Positions 1-9,256 of a DNA stretch of 64,000 bases are shown one piece after another. A model generated the notes under the pieces. The model ran no database searches and was not told where the DNA came from. It saw nothing but the letters and a program-made list of their open reading frames with translations. The first letter of the stretch is position 1, and every line of letters starts with the position of its first letter. Both the position numbers and the translations under genes were made by a program. The DNA is from Syntrophothermus lipocalidus DSM 12680. Lineage in GTDB: Bacteria > Bacillota > Syntrophomonadia > Syntrophomonadales > Syntrophothermaceae. Location: the NCBI RefSeq assembly GCF_000092405.1, contig NC_014220.1, forward strand, positions 372,001 through 436,000, read 5' to 3'.

Positions 1-1
1 A

Positions 2-91
2 ACCGGTTTGGCCGAGGCTTTTATCGAGTTTGTGTTGAGCGAAGAAGGCCAGAAAATTATCGAGCGTGAAGGAGCTGTCGCCGTAAAGTGA
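2..91 (+). CDS. pstS: PstS-type phosphate-binding protein, C-terminal end only
   Basis: Only the last 29 residues are in the window; the gene runs off the left edge. The visible tail reads AFIEFVLSEEGQKIIE followed by a short basic end, the usual last helix of PstS-family phosphate-binding lipoproteins of the high-affinity ABC transporter. The permease, ATPase and regulator genes follow downstream (pstC, pstA, pstB, phoU, phoPR), which supports the call. The signal peptide and binding domain cannot be checked here. Confidence 0.75.
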   Translation, partial: TGLAEAFIEFVLSEEGQKIIEREGAVAVK

Positions 92-119
92 CGTGAAGGA
101 ATAGTGCTGGGAATAACAG

Positions 120-170
120 CCTCCGGACGAGCCTAACCTAAGAAAAAGGCCTTCCGGAGGTATTGTTTTT
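120..170 (+). terminator. Hairpin between pstS and the PBP gene; includes the PBP ribosome binding site
   Basis: CCTCCGGA (120-127) and TCCGGAGG (153-160) form a perfect 8-bp stem around a 25-nt loop, followed by the T-rich stretch TATTGTTTTT. It could terminate pstS transcription. The right arm is also the GGAGG ribosome binding site of the next gene, so folding would hide that site. Whether it acts as terminator, translational control or both cannot be decided from sequence. Confidence 0.5.
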
Positions 171-171
171 C

Positions 172-1893
172 ATGGACAAAAACAGGTGCTTGCAGTTGAT
201 GTGTTCATTCCTAGGGGTGTACCTCGGGCTGGGTGGCGTCCTGTTCTACTACCAGGTTTTACAGGCCTCACATACCGCAGGCCAAACGGCGGAAATGCAC
301 AGCCGAACGGTGGGGCTGCGGGACATACCACGGGGCGATATCCTGGACCGCAACGGTGTGCCTTTAACCGGCAAGTACACGGTATGGGGGCTATACGGCT
401 GGCCGCAACTGGTAAAAGACCCTCGACACACGACAGAGGAACTGGCCGCGAGATTGGGTTGGGATGATAAAGAAGTGGCGGCGGTCGAGAACCGTTTCAT
501 CCGGGGCCAAAAAGAGGGGCAGGCCCTGGTGTTGCTCAAACTGCCGGTAGCCAGGTATGAGCTTGACATTCTTGAACGGAGCCCGGTTGACGGGGTGAAC
601 CTGCTGCCCGTACAAAGGCGATACGGCGATGACGGGTTTGCCTGTCATCTCCTGGGCGAGGTGAAATTGAAAGAGGACTTGCTCGGCGCGCCTCATGCAG
701 AGGAGTGGTCCGGAGTTTCCGGTGTCGAAAAGAGATACGACGAGGTTCTGCGCCGCGTTCCCCCTGGACCCGTGAACGAGGTGGCAGTAATGGTCGATGC
801 CAGAGGTAATCCCATTCCCGGTATTCCTCCAAAAGTGCGGAAAAGAGAAGATTCCGGTCAGGGGAACAACGTTGTATTGACGGTCGATCAGAGGTTGCAG
901 GAAGCAGTGGAAAAAGTAATGGACCGCAGGGTTCAAAAAGGGGCGGTAGTGGTGATGGATGTGGCCAGCCGGGATATACTGGCCATGGCCAGCCGGCCCA
1001 AATTTAGATACGACGGGGAGACCGAAGCCGTAAAGGAGGAAAAAGACAGCCCTTTTTTGAACAGGGCTTTAGCCTTGTACCACCCGGGGTCAGTTTTCAA
1101 GCTGGTGGTCGCGGCTGCAGCCCTCGAGGCTGGAGTGGTGTCTGTAAACGATACCTGGAACTGTACAGGAAGTTACGCCTTTGATAACGGGGTGTCCATC
1201 GGCTGCTGGAAAAAAGAGGGGCACGGTTGGCTGAACCTGGCTGAAGGCTTGGCTAATTCTTGCAACTCGGTGTTGATCCAGGTGGGCCTCAAGCTAGGTC
1301 GAGAAAAACTGCTGGATTACGTGCAGCGGCTTCGCGTGACAGATACGGAAATAATCGGTTATCCAGGGGTTGAGCCCGAGGGGTATGTGAGAGTGGAACC
1401 AGGTTCAGTGGCTATGGGCAATGCCAGCATCGGACAGGAAGGCGTCATGCTGAGCCCGGTGCAGGTGGCATCCCTGGTGGCTACGATTGCTGATGATGGC
1501 AGGTGGACTGCTCCCCGCCTGGTGAAAGGCATACGCCGGGCTGACGGGAGATGGGAAGGCAGGTTTGATACCCTGCCTAAGGAACGGGTAATCAGTTCCA
1601 AGACAGCCCGACAACTGAAAGCTATGCTGGAACTGGCGGTCAAAAGTGGGACGGGCAAACAGGGACAACTAAAATGGACCGGTTCAGCAGGGAAAACCGC
1701 ATCCAGCCAAACCGGAAGATTTGACCAGTCAGGAAAAGAAATACTCGATACCTGGTTTGCCGGTTACCTGCCGACAGAGAACCCTCGTTGGGTTATCGTA
1801 GTGCTGGTGGAAAACGGGATCAGTGGTGGCCAGACCGCGGCTCCCGTTTTCAGGGAAATAGGAGAGGCATTGTGCGGTTTAAGCGGCATATGA
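172..1893 (+). CDS. Class B penicillin-binding protein (peptidoglycan D,D-transpeptidase)
   Basis: A membrane-anchored transpeptidase expected to cross-link peptidoglycan outside the membrane. An N-terminal transmembrane anchor (about residues 6-30) is followed by a dimerisation region (RGDILDRNG) and a transpeptidase domain. The active-site SxxK is SVFK (Ser307, Lys310) and the second motif is SCN (363-365). The third motif is KTA (508-510) instead of the usual KTG, inside an otherwise normal AGKT context. The ATG at 172 was chosen because GGAGG at 156-160 lies 11 nt upstream; the in-frame TTG at 163 is only 2 nt from it. The 573-residue length fits FtsI/SpoVD-like proteins without PASTA repeats. 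Its place between pstS and phoP is unusual and may mean expression under phosphate control. Confidence 0.9.
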   Translation: MDKNRCLQLMCSFLGVYLGLGGVLFYYQVLQASHTAGQTAEMHSRTVGLRDIPRGDILDRNGVPLTGKYTVWGLYGWPQLVKDPRHTTEELAARLGWDDKEVAAVENRFIRGQKEGQALVLLKLPVARYELDILERSPVDGVNLLPVQRRYGDDGFACHLLGEVKLKEDLLGAPHAEEWSGVSGVEKRYDEVLRRVPPGPVNEVAVMVDARGNPIPGIPPKVRKREDSGQGNNVVLTVDQRLQEAVEKVMDRRVQKGAVVVMDVASRDILAMASRPKFRYDGETEAVKEEKDSPFLNRALALYHPGSVFKLVVAAAALEAGVVSVNDTWNCTGSYAFDNGVSIGCWKKEGHGWLNLAEGLANSCNSVLIQVGLKLGREKLLDYVQRLRVTDTEIIGYPGVEPEGYVRVEPGSVAMGNASIGQEGVMLSPVQVASLVATIADDGRWTAPRLVKGIRRADGRWEGRFDTLPKERVISSKTARQLKAMLELAVKSGTGKQGQLKWTGSAGKTASSQTGRFDQSGKEILDTWFAGYLPTENPRWVIVVLVENGISGGQTAAPVFREIGEALCGLSGI

Positions 1894-1995
1894 TTGTTAA
1901 AACCGTGGAGAAAGGTATTCAGGTGGAGCTGGGAGCGTTAACATAGAAGAAGAAGCCGGCCGTTGTTTTAGCATTACAGGTTGGGGGCTGATAGA

Positions 1996-2697
1996 GTGAA
2001 GGCCAGGATACTGGTAGTTGAAGATGATCATGCTCTCGTGAGTTTGCTAACACATAATTTAGAGCGGGAGGGATATGAAACGGGGGTGGCGATGGATGGG
2101 GACGAAGCCTGGCGCAAGATCCAGTCAGGCGAGTGGGATGTTATCCTCCTGGACGTAATGTTGCCTCATCGTGACGGGCTGGAAATATGTCGACAACTGC
2201 GGCAGGAAAAAAATTATACTCCGGTTATAATGTTAACGGCTCGGGATGACGAGATCGATCGGGTGGTCGGTTTGGAGATAGGGGCCGATGATTACGTTAC
2301 CAAACCTTTCAGCGTGCGGGAACTGATGGCCAGAATAAAGGTGATACTGAGGCGCAGAAATCTCGACCTGTATGAGGGCAAACCGGAGATAGAGGCCGGT
2401 CCGATACTCATCCGCCCAGAAAACTACGAAGTGTTCTTAAAGGGGCAAAAGGTAGATCTGACCCGCAAAGAGTTCGAGCTCCTTACCTTGCTGGTTCAAA
2501 ACAAAGGAAGGGTTTTGAAAAGAGACTACTTGCTGCAGAGGCTGTGGGACTACGGTGATACAGTTAAGACTAGGGTTTTGGATGTACACGTAAGCAAGCT
2601 GAGAGAGAAACTTGCGAGCTACGGCCTGAAAGGCGGGGGTATCGAGACGGTGAGGGGGATCGGCTATAAGTTTGAGGAGAAAGGTTATGAAGAATAA
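1996..2697 (+). CDS. phoP: PhoP-type response regulator (OmpR family)
   Basis: A 233-residue transcription factor of the phosphate-starvation two-component system. The N-terminal receiver domain has the acidic pocket (VVEDDH), the phospho-acceptor Asp in LLDVMLP, and the conserved Lys in TKPF. The C-terminal winged helix shows LTRKEFELL and [11 protein letters not shown]-like features ([10 protein letters not shown]). The GTG at 1996 is preferred because GGGGG lies 8 nt upstream; an in-frame TTG at 1981 has no good site. It overlaps phoR by 11 nt, so the two are translationally coupled. The PhoP-box array upstream of pstC is its likely target. Confidence 0.92.
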   Translation: MKARILVVEDDHALVSLLTHNLEREGYETGVAMDGDEAWRKIQSGEWDVILLDVMLPHRDGLEICRQLRQEKNYTPVIMLTARDDEIDRVVGLEIGADDYVTKPFSVRELMARIKVILRRRNLDLYEGKPEIEAGPILIRPENYEVFLKGQKVDLTRKEFELLTLLVQNKGRVLKRDYLLQRLWDYGDTVKTRVLDVHVSKLREKLASYGLKGGGIETVRGIGYKFEEKGYEE

Positions 2698-4465
2698 CTT
2701 TAGTTCCAGAATTATCCTGTCATACGTTGTTATAGTGTCTTTGTTCATGTTTTTTACGGGGATAGTCGTGATCAAAAGAATAGACAACTTTTACATGGAA
2801 AACTTGACTCGCCACCTTTTCTATGAGGCCGGGTTGGTTGCCGAGCTTGCCGCCAGCCAAGATTTATCTGGGCCCAGTGATGCCGTGCAAGCGCTTGCAG
2901 AGGTGGCCGGCAAGGATACTCAGGCTCGCATCACAATAGTGGCACGAACCGGTGAGGTTTTAGCCGACTCTCGCCAGAACCCGAAGACCATGGCCAATCA
3001 CGGCGCCAGGCCCGAGGTAAGGGGGGCCTTAAACGGAGAAAAAACTTCCATTGTAAGGTACAGCAGCACTCTCCATCGATACATGATTTACGCGGCAGTG
3101 CCGATTGTCAAAAAAGGACAAATTGAAGGGGTGGTCAGGGTTTCGCTTCCCCTGGCTGCTATCAACTCCCTATTGAGACAGTTGTGGGCGGTTACATTAC
3201 TGGCGATGCTGGCTGCTGCATTACTTTCGGTTTTGGTGGGTTGGTGGTTAGCCAAGAGGCTGACGAAGCCCATAGAGGAAATTACCGAAGTGGCCCAGGC
3301 CATGGCTGAAGGGGATTTGAAACGGAGGATTCGCGGCCAGAGGGACATGGGCGAAGTCGCGATTCTGGCCCAGGCAATGAACAGGATGGTCGAGAAGCTG
3401 GATGAAAAGATGAACGAGCTTGCCGCCACCAAAAACCGTCTGGAAACGGTTTTAACCAACACCGTTAACGGCGTCATCTTTATCGGACAAGGAGGAGATA
3501 TCCTCTACATTAATCCGGCCGCACGAAGGTTGCTCGATGTAGGAGAAAAAGACGTGACCGGCAAGCACCACGTCGAAGTTACCAGAAGTTACGCTTTGGC
3601 CGATTCGGTGGACTTCGTGTTTCAAGAGGGACAACCCCTCAAGAAGGAGTTCGTGCTCCACAACCTCGGAGGCAAGGCCGTGGAAACCAACATCGTTCCG
3701 GTCAAGCAGGAAGCCGGGTTACAGGGAGTACTGGTGGTGTTGAACGACATCTCCGAGTTGAAGAGGCTTGAGACCATACGCAAAGATTTTGTGGCCAATG
3801 TTTCACATGAACTGAGAACACCTCTGGCTGCTATCAGCGGATTTGCCGAGACTTTAATGATGGAGAACTCCGACAATCCTGCTGTCCAGCAATTTGCGCG
3901 GATAATATATGACGAGGCCCAGAGAATGACCCGGATGGTGAACAGCCTCTTGCAGCTGTCAAAGCTAGAGTCGGTCGGGGCGGAACTGGACCAGGAGGAA
4001 TTCGATTTAGGGCAGTGCCTGGATACAGTTCTGCAGGGATTCGAGCCGCGGTTAAGCGAGAAGAGACTGAAGGTGGAAGTTGAACTGCCGGAAAACGGCT
4101 TGGTCGTGCGGGCCGACCGGGACAGAATAGTGCAGGTCTTAATGAACCTGCTGGATAACGCCACCAGATTCAGCCCTCCAGATGGAACCGTCACCGTTCG
4201 CGGAACCCTATTGCCGGGAGAGATACTGGTTGAGGTTATCGACGAAGGCCCCGGAATTCCGGAGGAGGAGGCAGCGCGCGTTTTCGAGCGTTTTTACCGG
4301 GTAGATAAGGCCAGGACACGGGGACAGGGAGTTGGACTGGGCCTGGCTATCGTTAAGCACATAGTCGAGGCACACGGGGGTAGGGTCGGGGTGCGAAGCG
4401 TTCCCGGAAACGGATCCGTTTTTTATTTTAGCCTGCCGGGAAAACGAGCCACAGATGAACACTGA
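2687..4465 (+). CDS. phoR: PhoR-type membrane sensor histidine kinase
   Basis: The sensor partner of PhoP. Order from the N-terminus: transmembrane helix (about 10-29), extracytoplasmic sensor region (30-165), second transmembrane helix (166-190), HAMP linker (to about 235), PAS domain (250-355), then HisKA with phospho-acceptor His at about 374 (VSHELRTPL) and an HATPase_c domain with [20 protein letters not shown] and [13 protein letters not shown]. The ATG at 2687 follows GAGGAGAAAGG; an in-frame TTG at 2672 is less likely. The last residues (ATDEH) and the TGA stop are supplied by a dispersed ten-base repeat, so the native C-terminus may have been replaced. Confidence 0.92.
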   Translation: MKNNFSSRIILSYVVIVSLFMFFTGIVVIKRIDNFYMENLTRHLFYEAGLVAELAASQDLSGPSDAVQALAEVAGKDTQARITIVARTGEVLADSRQNPKTMANHGARPEVRGALNGEKTSIVRYSSTLHRYMIYAAVPIVKKGQIEGVVRVSLPLAAINSLLRQLWAVTLLAMLAAALLSVLVGWWLAKRLTKPIEEITEVAQAMAEGDLKRRIRGQRDMGEVAILAQAMNRMVEKLDEKMNELAATKNRLETVLTNTVNGVIFIGQGGDILYINPAARRLLDVGEKDVTGKHHVEVTRSYALADSVDFVFQEGQPLKKEFVLHNLGGKAVETNIVPVKQEAGLQGVLVVLNDISELKRLETIRKDFVANVSHELRTPLAAISGFAETLMMENSDNPAVQQFARIIYDEAQRMTRMVNSLLQLSKLESVGAELDQEEFDLGQCLDTVLQGFEPRLSEKRLKVEVELPENGLVVRADRDRIVQVLMNLLDNATRFSPPDGTVTVRGTLLPGEILVEVIDEGPGIPEEEAARVFERFYRVDKARTRGQGVGLGLAIVKHIVEAHGGRVGVRSVPGNGSVFYFSLPGKRATDEH

Positions 4466-4488
4466 TTTCTATGGATTCACACTGATAG
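4449..4488. repeat. Dispersed decamer repeat, four units, overlapping the phoR stop
   Basis: Four consecutive ten-base units: CCACAGATGA, ACACTGATTT, CTATGGATTC, ACACTGATAG. This is the CAC(A/T)GAT orientation of a repeat family scattered through the window. The first two units encode the last PhoR residues and provide its stop codon. Confidence 0.75.
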
Positions 4489-4527
4489 TATAAGCCTGTG
4501 ATTTTGGCATAAAGGCCCCCGTTTTCT

Positions 4528-4555
4528 CGAAAGAGCACCGGAGCTTTCGTTTTCT
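4528..4555 (+). terminator. Possible terminator after phoR
   Basis: CGAAAG (4528-4533) pairs with CTTTCG (4544-4549) around a short loop and is followed by TTTTCT. The stem is short. It lies between the phoR stop and the PhoP box, where a terminator would insulate pstCAB. Confidence 0.4.
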
Positions 4556-4599
4556 GCTAGTGACACCGATAGGTGCCATGGGGGTTTGCTCCCAAAAAA

Positions 4600-4661
4600 T
4601 TAACTGTTAATTTACAAATTGTTTATACGGGCTTGACAAATTACTCCCGGTCGGTTAACCA
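4600..4661 (+). promoter_or_regulatory. PhoP box (four repeats, 11-bp phase) and promoter for pstCAB-phoU
   Basis: Four TTnAnn hexamers start exactly 11 bp apart: TTAACT (4600), TTTACA (4611), TTTATA (4622), TTGACA (4633). The known Bacillus PhoP box is a direct repeat of TT(A/C)ACA with about 5 bp between units, so the spacing and sequence match. The last hexamer is also a perfect -35 element; 17 bp later TAACCA (4656-4661) is a poor -10, as expected for an activator-dependent promoter. Confidence 0.75.
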
Positions 4662-4721
4662 TTTCGGGTTAGAGTTAAGGTAAGGCATAAGCTCAAGCGG
4701 GTGGGAAAAGAGGTTGAGACC

Positions 4722-5618
4722 ATGACTGTGGAAGGTAATACTGTCAATAGGGCAACCTCAAGCCGGCGGCCGGGGCTCAGTTTTGAGCTTTTTATTGAGA
4801 GGTTGCTGGGCTTGAGCGCGGTGGTATCGGTTCTGTCTATCGTTCTCATTATCGGCTTTGTCTGCAGCAAAGGTGGGCCGCTCATTGCGAAGGTGGGGTT
4901 GTCCGACTTCTTGCTTTCGACCACCTGGGATCCTACTAACGGGCGCTTCGGCATCGGGGCTATGGTGGTGGGATCCATAGCGGTGACCTTCGGATCTCTG
5001 GTGTGGGGGGTACCGCTGGCGCTGGCCTTGAGTATCTTCCTGGCGGAAATAGCTCCCAGCTGGATGGGGCAGGTAATGGGCGAGGTGGTCAACCTCCTGG
5101 CAGGTATACCGTCTGTGGTCTACGGGTTTATGGGGTTGGTAGTGCTGGTTCCCTTTATCAGGGATAACCTGGGGGGCTGGGGGTTCAGCGTGCTGGCCGG
5201 GGCTTTGATTCTCGGAATCATGATCTTACCTACTATTGTGGGGGTAGCGCGGGATGCGATTCTGGCCGTGCCTAGGGAATACAAGGAGGGGTCCCTGGCT
5301 CTGGGCGCTACTCACTGGCAGACTATCACCCGGATAATGCTGCCTGCAGCCCGTTCGGGTATTATAGCGGCCGTGGTTTTGGGGATGGGGCGAGCTATAG
5401 GGGAGACCATGGCCGTGGTTCTGGTTACCGGAAATGTTGCGCGGATTCCGACGTCGGTATTGGATCCGACCAGAACTATGACCAGTAACGTGGTCTTGGA
5501 AATGGGTTATGCGCATGGAGATCACCAACTGGCTTTGTTCGCAACGGCTACGGTTCTTTTTGCTTTTATACTGCTTATGAACCTAGTCGTCAGTCTGAAC
5601 ATGAAGGCGGGGAGATAG
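4722..5618 (+). CDS. pstC: Phosphate ABC transporter permease PstC
   Basis: One of the two membrane subunits of the high-affinity phosphate importer. A first transmembrane helix after a short cytoplasmic tail is followed by an extracytoplasmic loop and a binding-protein-dependent permease domain with several hydrophobic segments. The ATPase-coupling loop is visible (EGSLALGATHWQTITRIMLP). ATG at 4722 was chosen because AGAGG sits 8 nt upstream; an in-frame GTG at 4701 has no clear site. At 298 residues it has the usual PstC length. pstA follows directly after the stop codon. Confidence 0.94.
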   Translation: MTVEGNTVNRATSSRRPGLSFELFIERLLGLSAVVSVLSIVLIIGFVCSKGGPLIAKVGLSDFLLSTTWDPTNGRFGIGAMVVGSIAVTFGSLVWGVPLALALSIFLAEIAPSWMGQVMGEVVNLLAGIPSVVYGFMGLVVLVPFIRDNLGGWGFSVLAGALILGIMILPTIVGVARDAILAVPREYKEGSLALGATHWQTITRIMLPAARSGIIAAVVLGMGRAIGETMAVVLVTGNVARIPTSVLDPTRTMTSNVVLEMGYAHGDHQLALFATATVLFAFILLMNLVVSLNMKAGR

Positions 5619-6461
5619 GTGAGATCATGGCTTCGCCTATATGAAAGACTTATTTTTGCCGGCATTTGGCTGGGAGCATGCCTGGTAGCCCTGATGTTAG
5701 TGGCCATGGTGGCTTACGTGGCGGTAAAAGGAATTGGAACCATAAGCTGGGGGTTTGTAACCCAGGTACCTTCGCGCATGGGAAAGGAAGGCGGTATATC
5801 GTCGACTATTGTAAGTACAGTCTACCTAACGTTGACGGCTTTGCTCATCAGTGTCCCCTTCGGGGTTGGAACCGCCATCTACCTGACCGAATACAGCTCG
5901 CGTCGGAGCCGGTTTACCAGGTTGATCGAGATCTCGGCCGAGCTTTTGGCCGGAACTCCTTCCATAGTTTTCGGGCTGTTCGGGTTTGTATTCTTTGTGC
6001 TGTTTCTGGGATTAGGGTGGTCGGTGCTGTCCGGGGGCCTGACGTTATCCCTCATGATCTTGCCCACGATTATCCGGACGGCCCAGGAGGCGGTGGCGGC
6101 AGTCCCGCCGGAGTTTCGAGAGAACAGCTTCGCCCTGGGAGCGACCAAGTGGCAGACCGTGAGCAGGATGGTTTTGCCTGCGGCTATGCCTGGAATAATT
6201 ACGGGGATAATACTTGGAATAGGTCGCTGTGTTGGAGAAACGGCCGCGGTTTTGCTGACTGCGGGGAGCGCTTTGGGGACCCCTGTTTTGCCGACAGACC
6301 CGGCCCGAAGCATGGCCGTGCATTTGTATGTACTGGCCTCTGAGGGGATAAGCATGGAACGGGCTTTTGGCACCGCGCTTCTGCTGGTTGTTCTTATACT
6401 GATGGTCAATTATGCGGCTAACCGCAGCCTGCAGCGGTTTTCCTGCCGTTTAAGAACTTAA
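5619..6461 (+). CDS. pstA: Phosphate ABC transporter permease PstA
   Basis: Second permease subunit of the phosphate importer, 280 residues with about six hydrophobic segments. The coupling motif reads [20 protein letters not shown], close to that of PstC. It starts with GTG directly after the pstC TAG; GGGGAG a few bases upstream is the likely ribosome binding site inside pstC. It should form a heterodimer with PstC and contact PstB on the cytoplasmic side. Confidence 0.94.
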   Translation: MRSWLRLYERLIFAGIWLGACLVALMLVAMVAYVAVKGIGTISWGFVTQVPSRMGKEGGISSTIVSTVYLTLTALLISVPFGVGTAIYLTEYSSRRSRFTRLIEISAELLAGTPSIVFGLFGFVFFVLFLGLGWSVLSGGLTLSLMILPTIIRTAQEAVAAVPPEFRENSFALGATKWQTVSRMVLPAAMPGIITGIILGIGRCVGETAAVLLTAGSALGTPVLPTDPARSMAVHLYVLASEGISMERAFGTALLLVVLILMVNYAANRSLQRFSCRLRT

Positions 6462-6474
6462 GGGGGGATACGGG

Positions 6475-7329
6475 ATGAGCCAGATAACAGCTGTGTCACG
6501 AGAGCTGGGCTGCCATTACAAGGATGAGAGGTTGCCTGCCGAAGAAGGTTTTGCCGGCACAATGGAAGGACTCAGCCAGGTGAAAATTGCAGTTAGAAAG
6601 CTGAACATTTTCTATCAGGATTACCAGGCCCTGCATGAGGTGAGCATGGAGATGAAAGCCCGCAAGGTGACTGCTCTCATCGGGCCATCCGGGTGTGGCA
6701 AATCTACTTTTTTGCGCAGTCTCAATCGGCTCAACGAACTCATAGAAGGAACCAGAACTGAAGGCGAGGTTGTGATCGACGGGGTCAACATATATGATCC
6801 CGGGGTCGATGTCGTCGGTCTTAGGAAAAAGGTGGGAATAGTTTTTCAAAAACCGAGTGCTTTTCCTATGTCTATTTACGAAAATGTGGCCTACGGACCG
6901 CGCATTCACGGCATCAAGAAGAGAACCGTCCTCGATGAAATAGTAGAGACCAGCCTTAAACAGGCCAATCTCTGGGATGAAGTCAAAGACCGGCTGCATT
7001 CCTCGGCTTTGCGGCTTTCAGGGGGACAGCAGCAGCGCCTGGTCATTGCCCGGGTTCTGTCGGTAAATCCCGAAATTATTTTGATGGATGAGCCGGCTTC
7101 GGCTTTGGACCCGATTTCCACCGCCAAGCTGGAAGATCTTATTGCCCAGTTAAAGAACGAGTATACGATTGTTATTGTCACCCACAACATGCAGCAGGCT
7201 GCCAGGGTGTCTGATTTTACCGCTTTTTTCTTGAACGGGTATCTGGTAGAATTCCAGCCAACTAAGGAACTTTTCATACATCCCCGGGATAAGAGGACAG
7301 AGGATTATATCACGGGCCGGTTCGGCTAA
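6475..7329 (+). CDS. pstB: Phosphate ABC transporter ATPase PstB
   Basis: The energising subunit of the Pst importer. Walker A is GPSGCGKST (70-78), the Q-loop FQKPSAFP, the signature LSGGQQQR (from 181), Walker B ILMDEP (from 202) and the switch His in VTHNM. The last residues, YITGRFG, are typical of PstB. The protein carries about 30 extra N-terminal residues before the ABC domain. The ATG at 6475 has a good GGGGGG site, so the extension is probably real, though an internal ATG at about residue 30 is possible. Confidence 0.94.
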   Translation: MSQITAVSRELGCHYKDERLPAEEGFAGTMEGLSQVKIAVRKLNIFYQDYQALHEVSMEMKARKVTALIGPSGCGKSTFLRSLNRLNELIEGTRTEGEVVIDGVNIYDPGVDVVGLRKKVGIVFQKPSAFPMSIYENVAYGPRIHGIKKRTVLDEIVETSLKQANLWDEVKDRLHSSALRLSGGQQQRLVIARVLSVNPEIILMDEPASALDPISTAKLEDLIAQLKNEYTIVIVTHNMQQAARVSDFTAFFLNGYLVEFQPTKELFIHPRDKRTEDYITGRFG

Positions 7330-7344
7330 AGGAGGGCGAAGGGT

Positions 7345-8022
7345 ATGGGCAGGGATGAGTTCAATCGAGAACTGGTTCAGCTTAAGGGCGATGTGGTCAA
7401 GATGGCCACCCTTCTGGAGGAGTTGGTTTATAAAGCGGTGAGGTCTATGGTACTTAAAGATGTCGGGCTGGCCGAAGAGGTTATAACTTCTGATGACATT
7501 GTAGACAAGATGACGGTGGACATAGAGCAAAGGTGTTTGTCGCTCATAGCCCTGAGGCAACCTATGGCCAAGGATTTGCGCACTATTGGAAGTGTTCTTC
7601 GCATCATCGTGGATTTGGAAAGGATCGGTGATTATGCCGAAGGGTTGGCCAAGATAACCATAAAGCTCAAAGACCAGGAGTATATGAAACCGCTCATCGA
7701 TATTCCCCGTATGGGTGAAATCTCGCGGGAAATGTTGAAAAAATGCACGCAGGCAATGCTGGAAGAAGACCCGGTCATGTGCTGGACCCTGGTAGAAGAC
7801 GAGCAGGTGATGGACGCCCTGTACGATCAGATATTCCGGGAGCTTTTGGCTTATATGATGGCTGATCCCAAGACTATTAACCAGGCAACTTCCCTATTAC
7901 TGGCGGCAGGTCATCTGGAAAGAATAGGGGACCACATAACCAACGTGGGCGAAATGATAATATTCGCGATATCGGGAGAAAGGGTAGACATCAACCGGAT
8001 GGCCCGAGAACAGAGACGCTAG
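7345..8022 (+). CDS. phoU: Phosphate transport regulator PhoU
   Basis: A 225-residue all-helical protein with two PhoU repeats, each carrying metal-binding acidic motifs (DLERIGDYAEG in the first, HLERIGDHITNV in the second). In other bacteria PhoU links transporter state to PhoR signalling and limits phosphate uptake. AAAGGAGGG upstream gives a strong ribosome binding site. It is the last gene of the pst operon; the 160 nt after it hold a heptamer repeat. Confidence 0.94.
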   Translation: MGRDEFNRELVQLKGDVVKMATLLEELVYKAVRSMVLKDVGLAEEVITSDDIVDKMTVDIEQRCLSLIALRQPMAKDLRTIGSVLRIIVDLERIGDYAEGLAKITIKLKDQEYMKPLIDIPRMGEISREMLKKCTQAMLEEDPVMCWTLVEDEQVMDALYDQIFRELLAYMMADPKTINQATSLLLAAGHLERIGDHITNVGEMIIFAISGERVDINRMAREQRR

Positions 8023-8030
8023 GGAAATTG

Positions 8031-8072
8031 AGAATGAAGAATTAAGAATTAAGAATTAAGAATTGAGAATTA
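8031..8072. repeat. Six tandem AGAATTA-type heptamers
   Basis: Six 7-bp units run without gaps: AGAATGA, three AGAATTA, AGAATTG, AGAATTA. The array lies in the phoU 3' region and contains no gene. Such a short AT-rich array can vary in copy number by slippage. Confidence 0.8.
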
Positions 8073-8182
8073 GCCGGAAATGTGGGGTGTACAGAGTGGA
8101 AGTTATCATGTTATAATTTCTGTCATATGCTATAGAATTAGGTGGCCTGATTCTGATAAAGTAGAAGTCTAGGAGGTGGAGA

Positions 8183-8392
8183 ATGGACAGGAGAGTTATT
8201 GAAGAAACCTTGGCCAGGGCGGGATTGGAACCCATAGAACCGTTTGAACCGCTACCCCGCAGGAAACGCGATCGGGGGCAGAAAAGAGACCGGGTAATTG
8301 AGGAGGTTTTGACCAGCGTTGGACTGGAACCGGTTGAATGTGAGGACAAGGTCGAAGAAAAAAGTGGTAAGCGACTGAGGCGGGCCGTTTGA
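8183..8392 (+). CDS. Small protein of unknown function with an internal duplication
   Basis: I do not recognise the family. The 69-residue product has two copies of one motif: RRVIEETLARAGLEPIEP (residues 3-20) and DRVIEEVLTSVGLEPVEC (36-53), joined by a basic linker (PRRKRDRGQKR) and ending in a Lys/Arg-rich tail. Each copy looks like a short amphipathic helix plus a GLEPxE turn. No transmembrane segment is visible. AGGAGG upstream of the ATG and the preserved repeat argue for a real gene. It may be a nucleic-acid- or partner-binding peptide, but that is a guess. Confidence 0.7.
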   Translation: MDRRVIEETLARAGLEPIEPFEPLPRRKRDRGQKRDRVIEEVLTSVGLEPVECEDKVEEKSGKRLRRAV

Positions 8393-8426
8393 CAAGCTCT
8401 AGTTAGGCCCGCCTTAGTTGTCTTTT
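8378..8426. terminator. Bidirectional terminator between the small gene and cbiO
   Basis: AGGCGGGCC (8378-8386) and GGCCCGCCT (8406-8414) form a perfect 9-bp GC-rich stem, followed on the plus strand by TAGTTGTCTTTTC. The left arm overlaps the stop region of the 69-residue gene. It sits between two converging transcription units and can serve both. Confidence 0.65.
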
Positions 8427-8443
8427 CAGGGCTAGAATAAACC

Positions 8444-9253
8444 TCACCCGTGCACGTACAGGTGGGTGTGTTGGCCCTGGTCGTGGGTGTGGCTGTATTC
8501 ATCGATAAGATTGACCGACGCCAAAAGCCGGCGATTGGCAAGAACTTTTTGGCTGGGACCGTCGTAAACCAAACGGTGGTCTTCGGACAACAACAAAACC
8601 CGGTCGGCCAGCAGGTGCACCAGGTTCAGGTCATGGGTAGAAGTGATTATCGTTCGACCGTTGTGGTTCAGCTCTAAGATAAGCTCGACCAGCCAGCGCT
8701 GGGTCTTGGGATCCAAACCCGTAGTAGGCTCATCCAATATAAGGACTTGGGGATTCATAACCAGGACGGAAGCTATAGCCACCTTTTTCTTTTCTCCTTG
8801 GCTGAGGTGGTAAGGGGATCTGTCTTTTAAGCTGGAAATAGAGAGCATTTTTATGACATCTTCAACCCTGGTTGTGATCTCCTCAGGGCTCAGTCCCAAC
8901 TGAAGCGGACCGAAGGCAATCTCGTCCCAAACTCTGGTGGTAAACAACTGGGCATCGGGATTCTGAAAAACGAATCCGACCCGCCGGTGATACTCTTGAG
9001 CGAACCTATCGTTTTCCATCCGCTTTTCTGTAAGTTGTTCCTCGAAAGCTTCTAACCCGCCAGCAAAGGGAAAAACGAGCCCGGCCAGCATTTTTAGAAG
9101 GGTAGATTTGCCAGCACCGTTCGCACCTAGGATACAGACGCTTTCGCCAGGCATTATTTCGAGGGAGAGATTGGAAAAAACCGGCTCGCCCTGCCGATAA
9201 CCGAAACTGACTTCTCGTAGTTTGAATAAGGGTTTCTTATCCACTGCTTGCAC
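8444..9253 (-). CDS. cbiO: ECF-type nickel/cobalt transporter ATPase (CbiO/NikO)
   Basis: ATPase of an energy-coupling-factor metal importer. Walker A is GANGAGKST (43-51), the Q-loop FQNPDAQLF is characteristic of ECF ATPases, the signature is LSQGEKKK, and Walker B is VLILDEP. The last 18 residues hold five histidines (SHTHDQGQHTHLYVHG), a likely metal-binding tail. It follows cbiQ by 3 nt. Because the divergent neighbours are hydrogenase and hyp genes, nickel is the more likely substrate, but family membership alone does not separate Ni from Co. Confidence 0.9.
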   Translation of the reverse strand: MQAVDKKPLFKLREVSFGYRQGEPVFSNLSLEIMPGESVCILGANGAGKSTLLKMLAGLVFPFAGGLEAFEEQLTEKRMENDRFAQEYHRRVGFVFQNPDAQLFTTRVWDEIAFGPLQLGLSPEEITTRVEDVIKMLSISSLKDRSPYHLSQGEKKKVAIASVLVMNPQVLILDEPTTGLDPKTQRWLVELILELNHNGRTIITSTHDLNLVHLLADRVLLLSEDHRLVYDGPSQKVLANRRLLASVNLIDEYSHTHDQGQHTHLYVHG

Positions 9254-9256
9254 CTC

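Noticed and set aside
391-936. Long antisense frame over the PBP gene
   Set aside because: Shadow of a high-GC coding region; no ribosome binding site and no protein-like composition.
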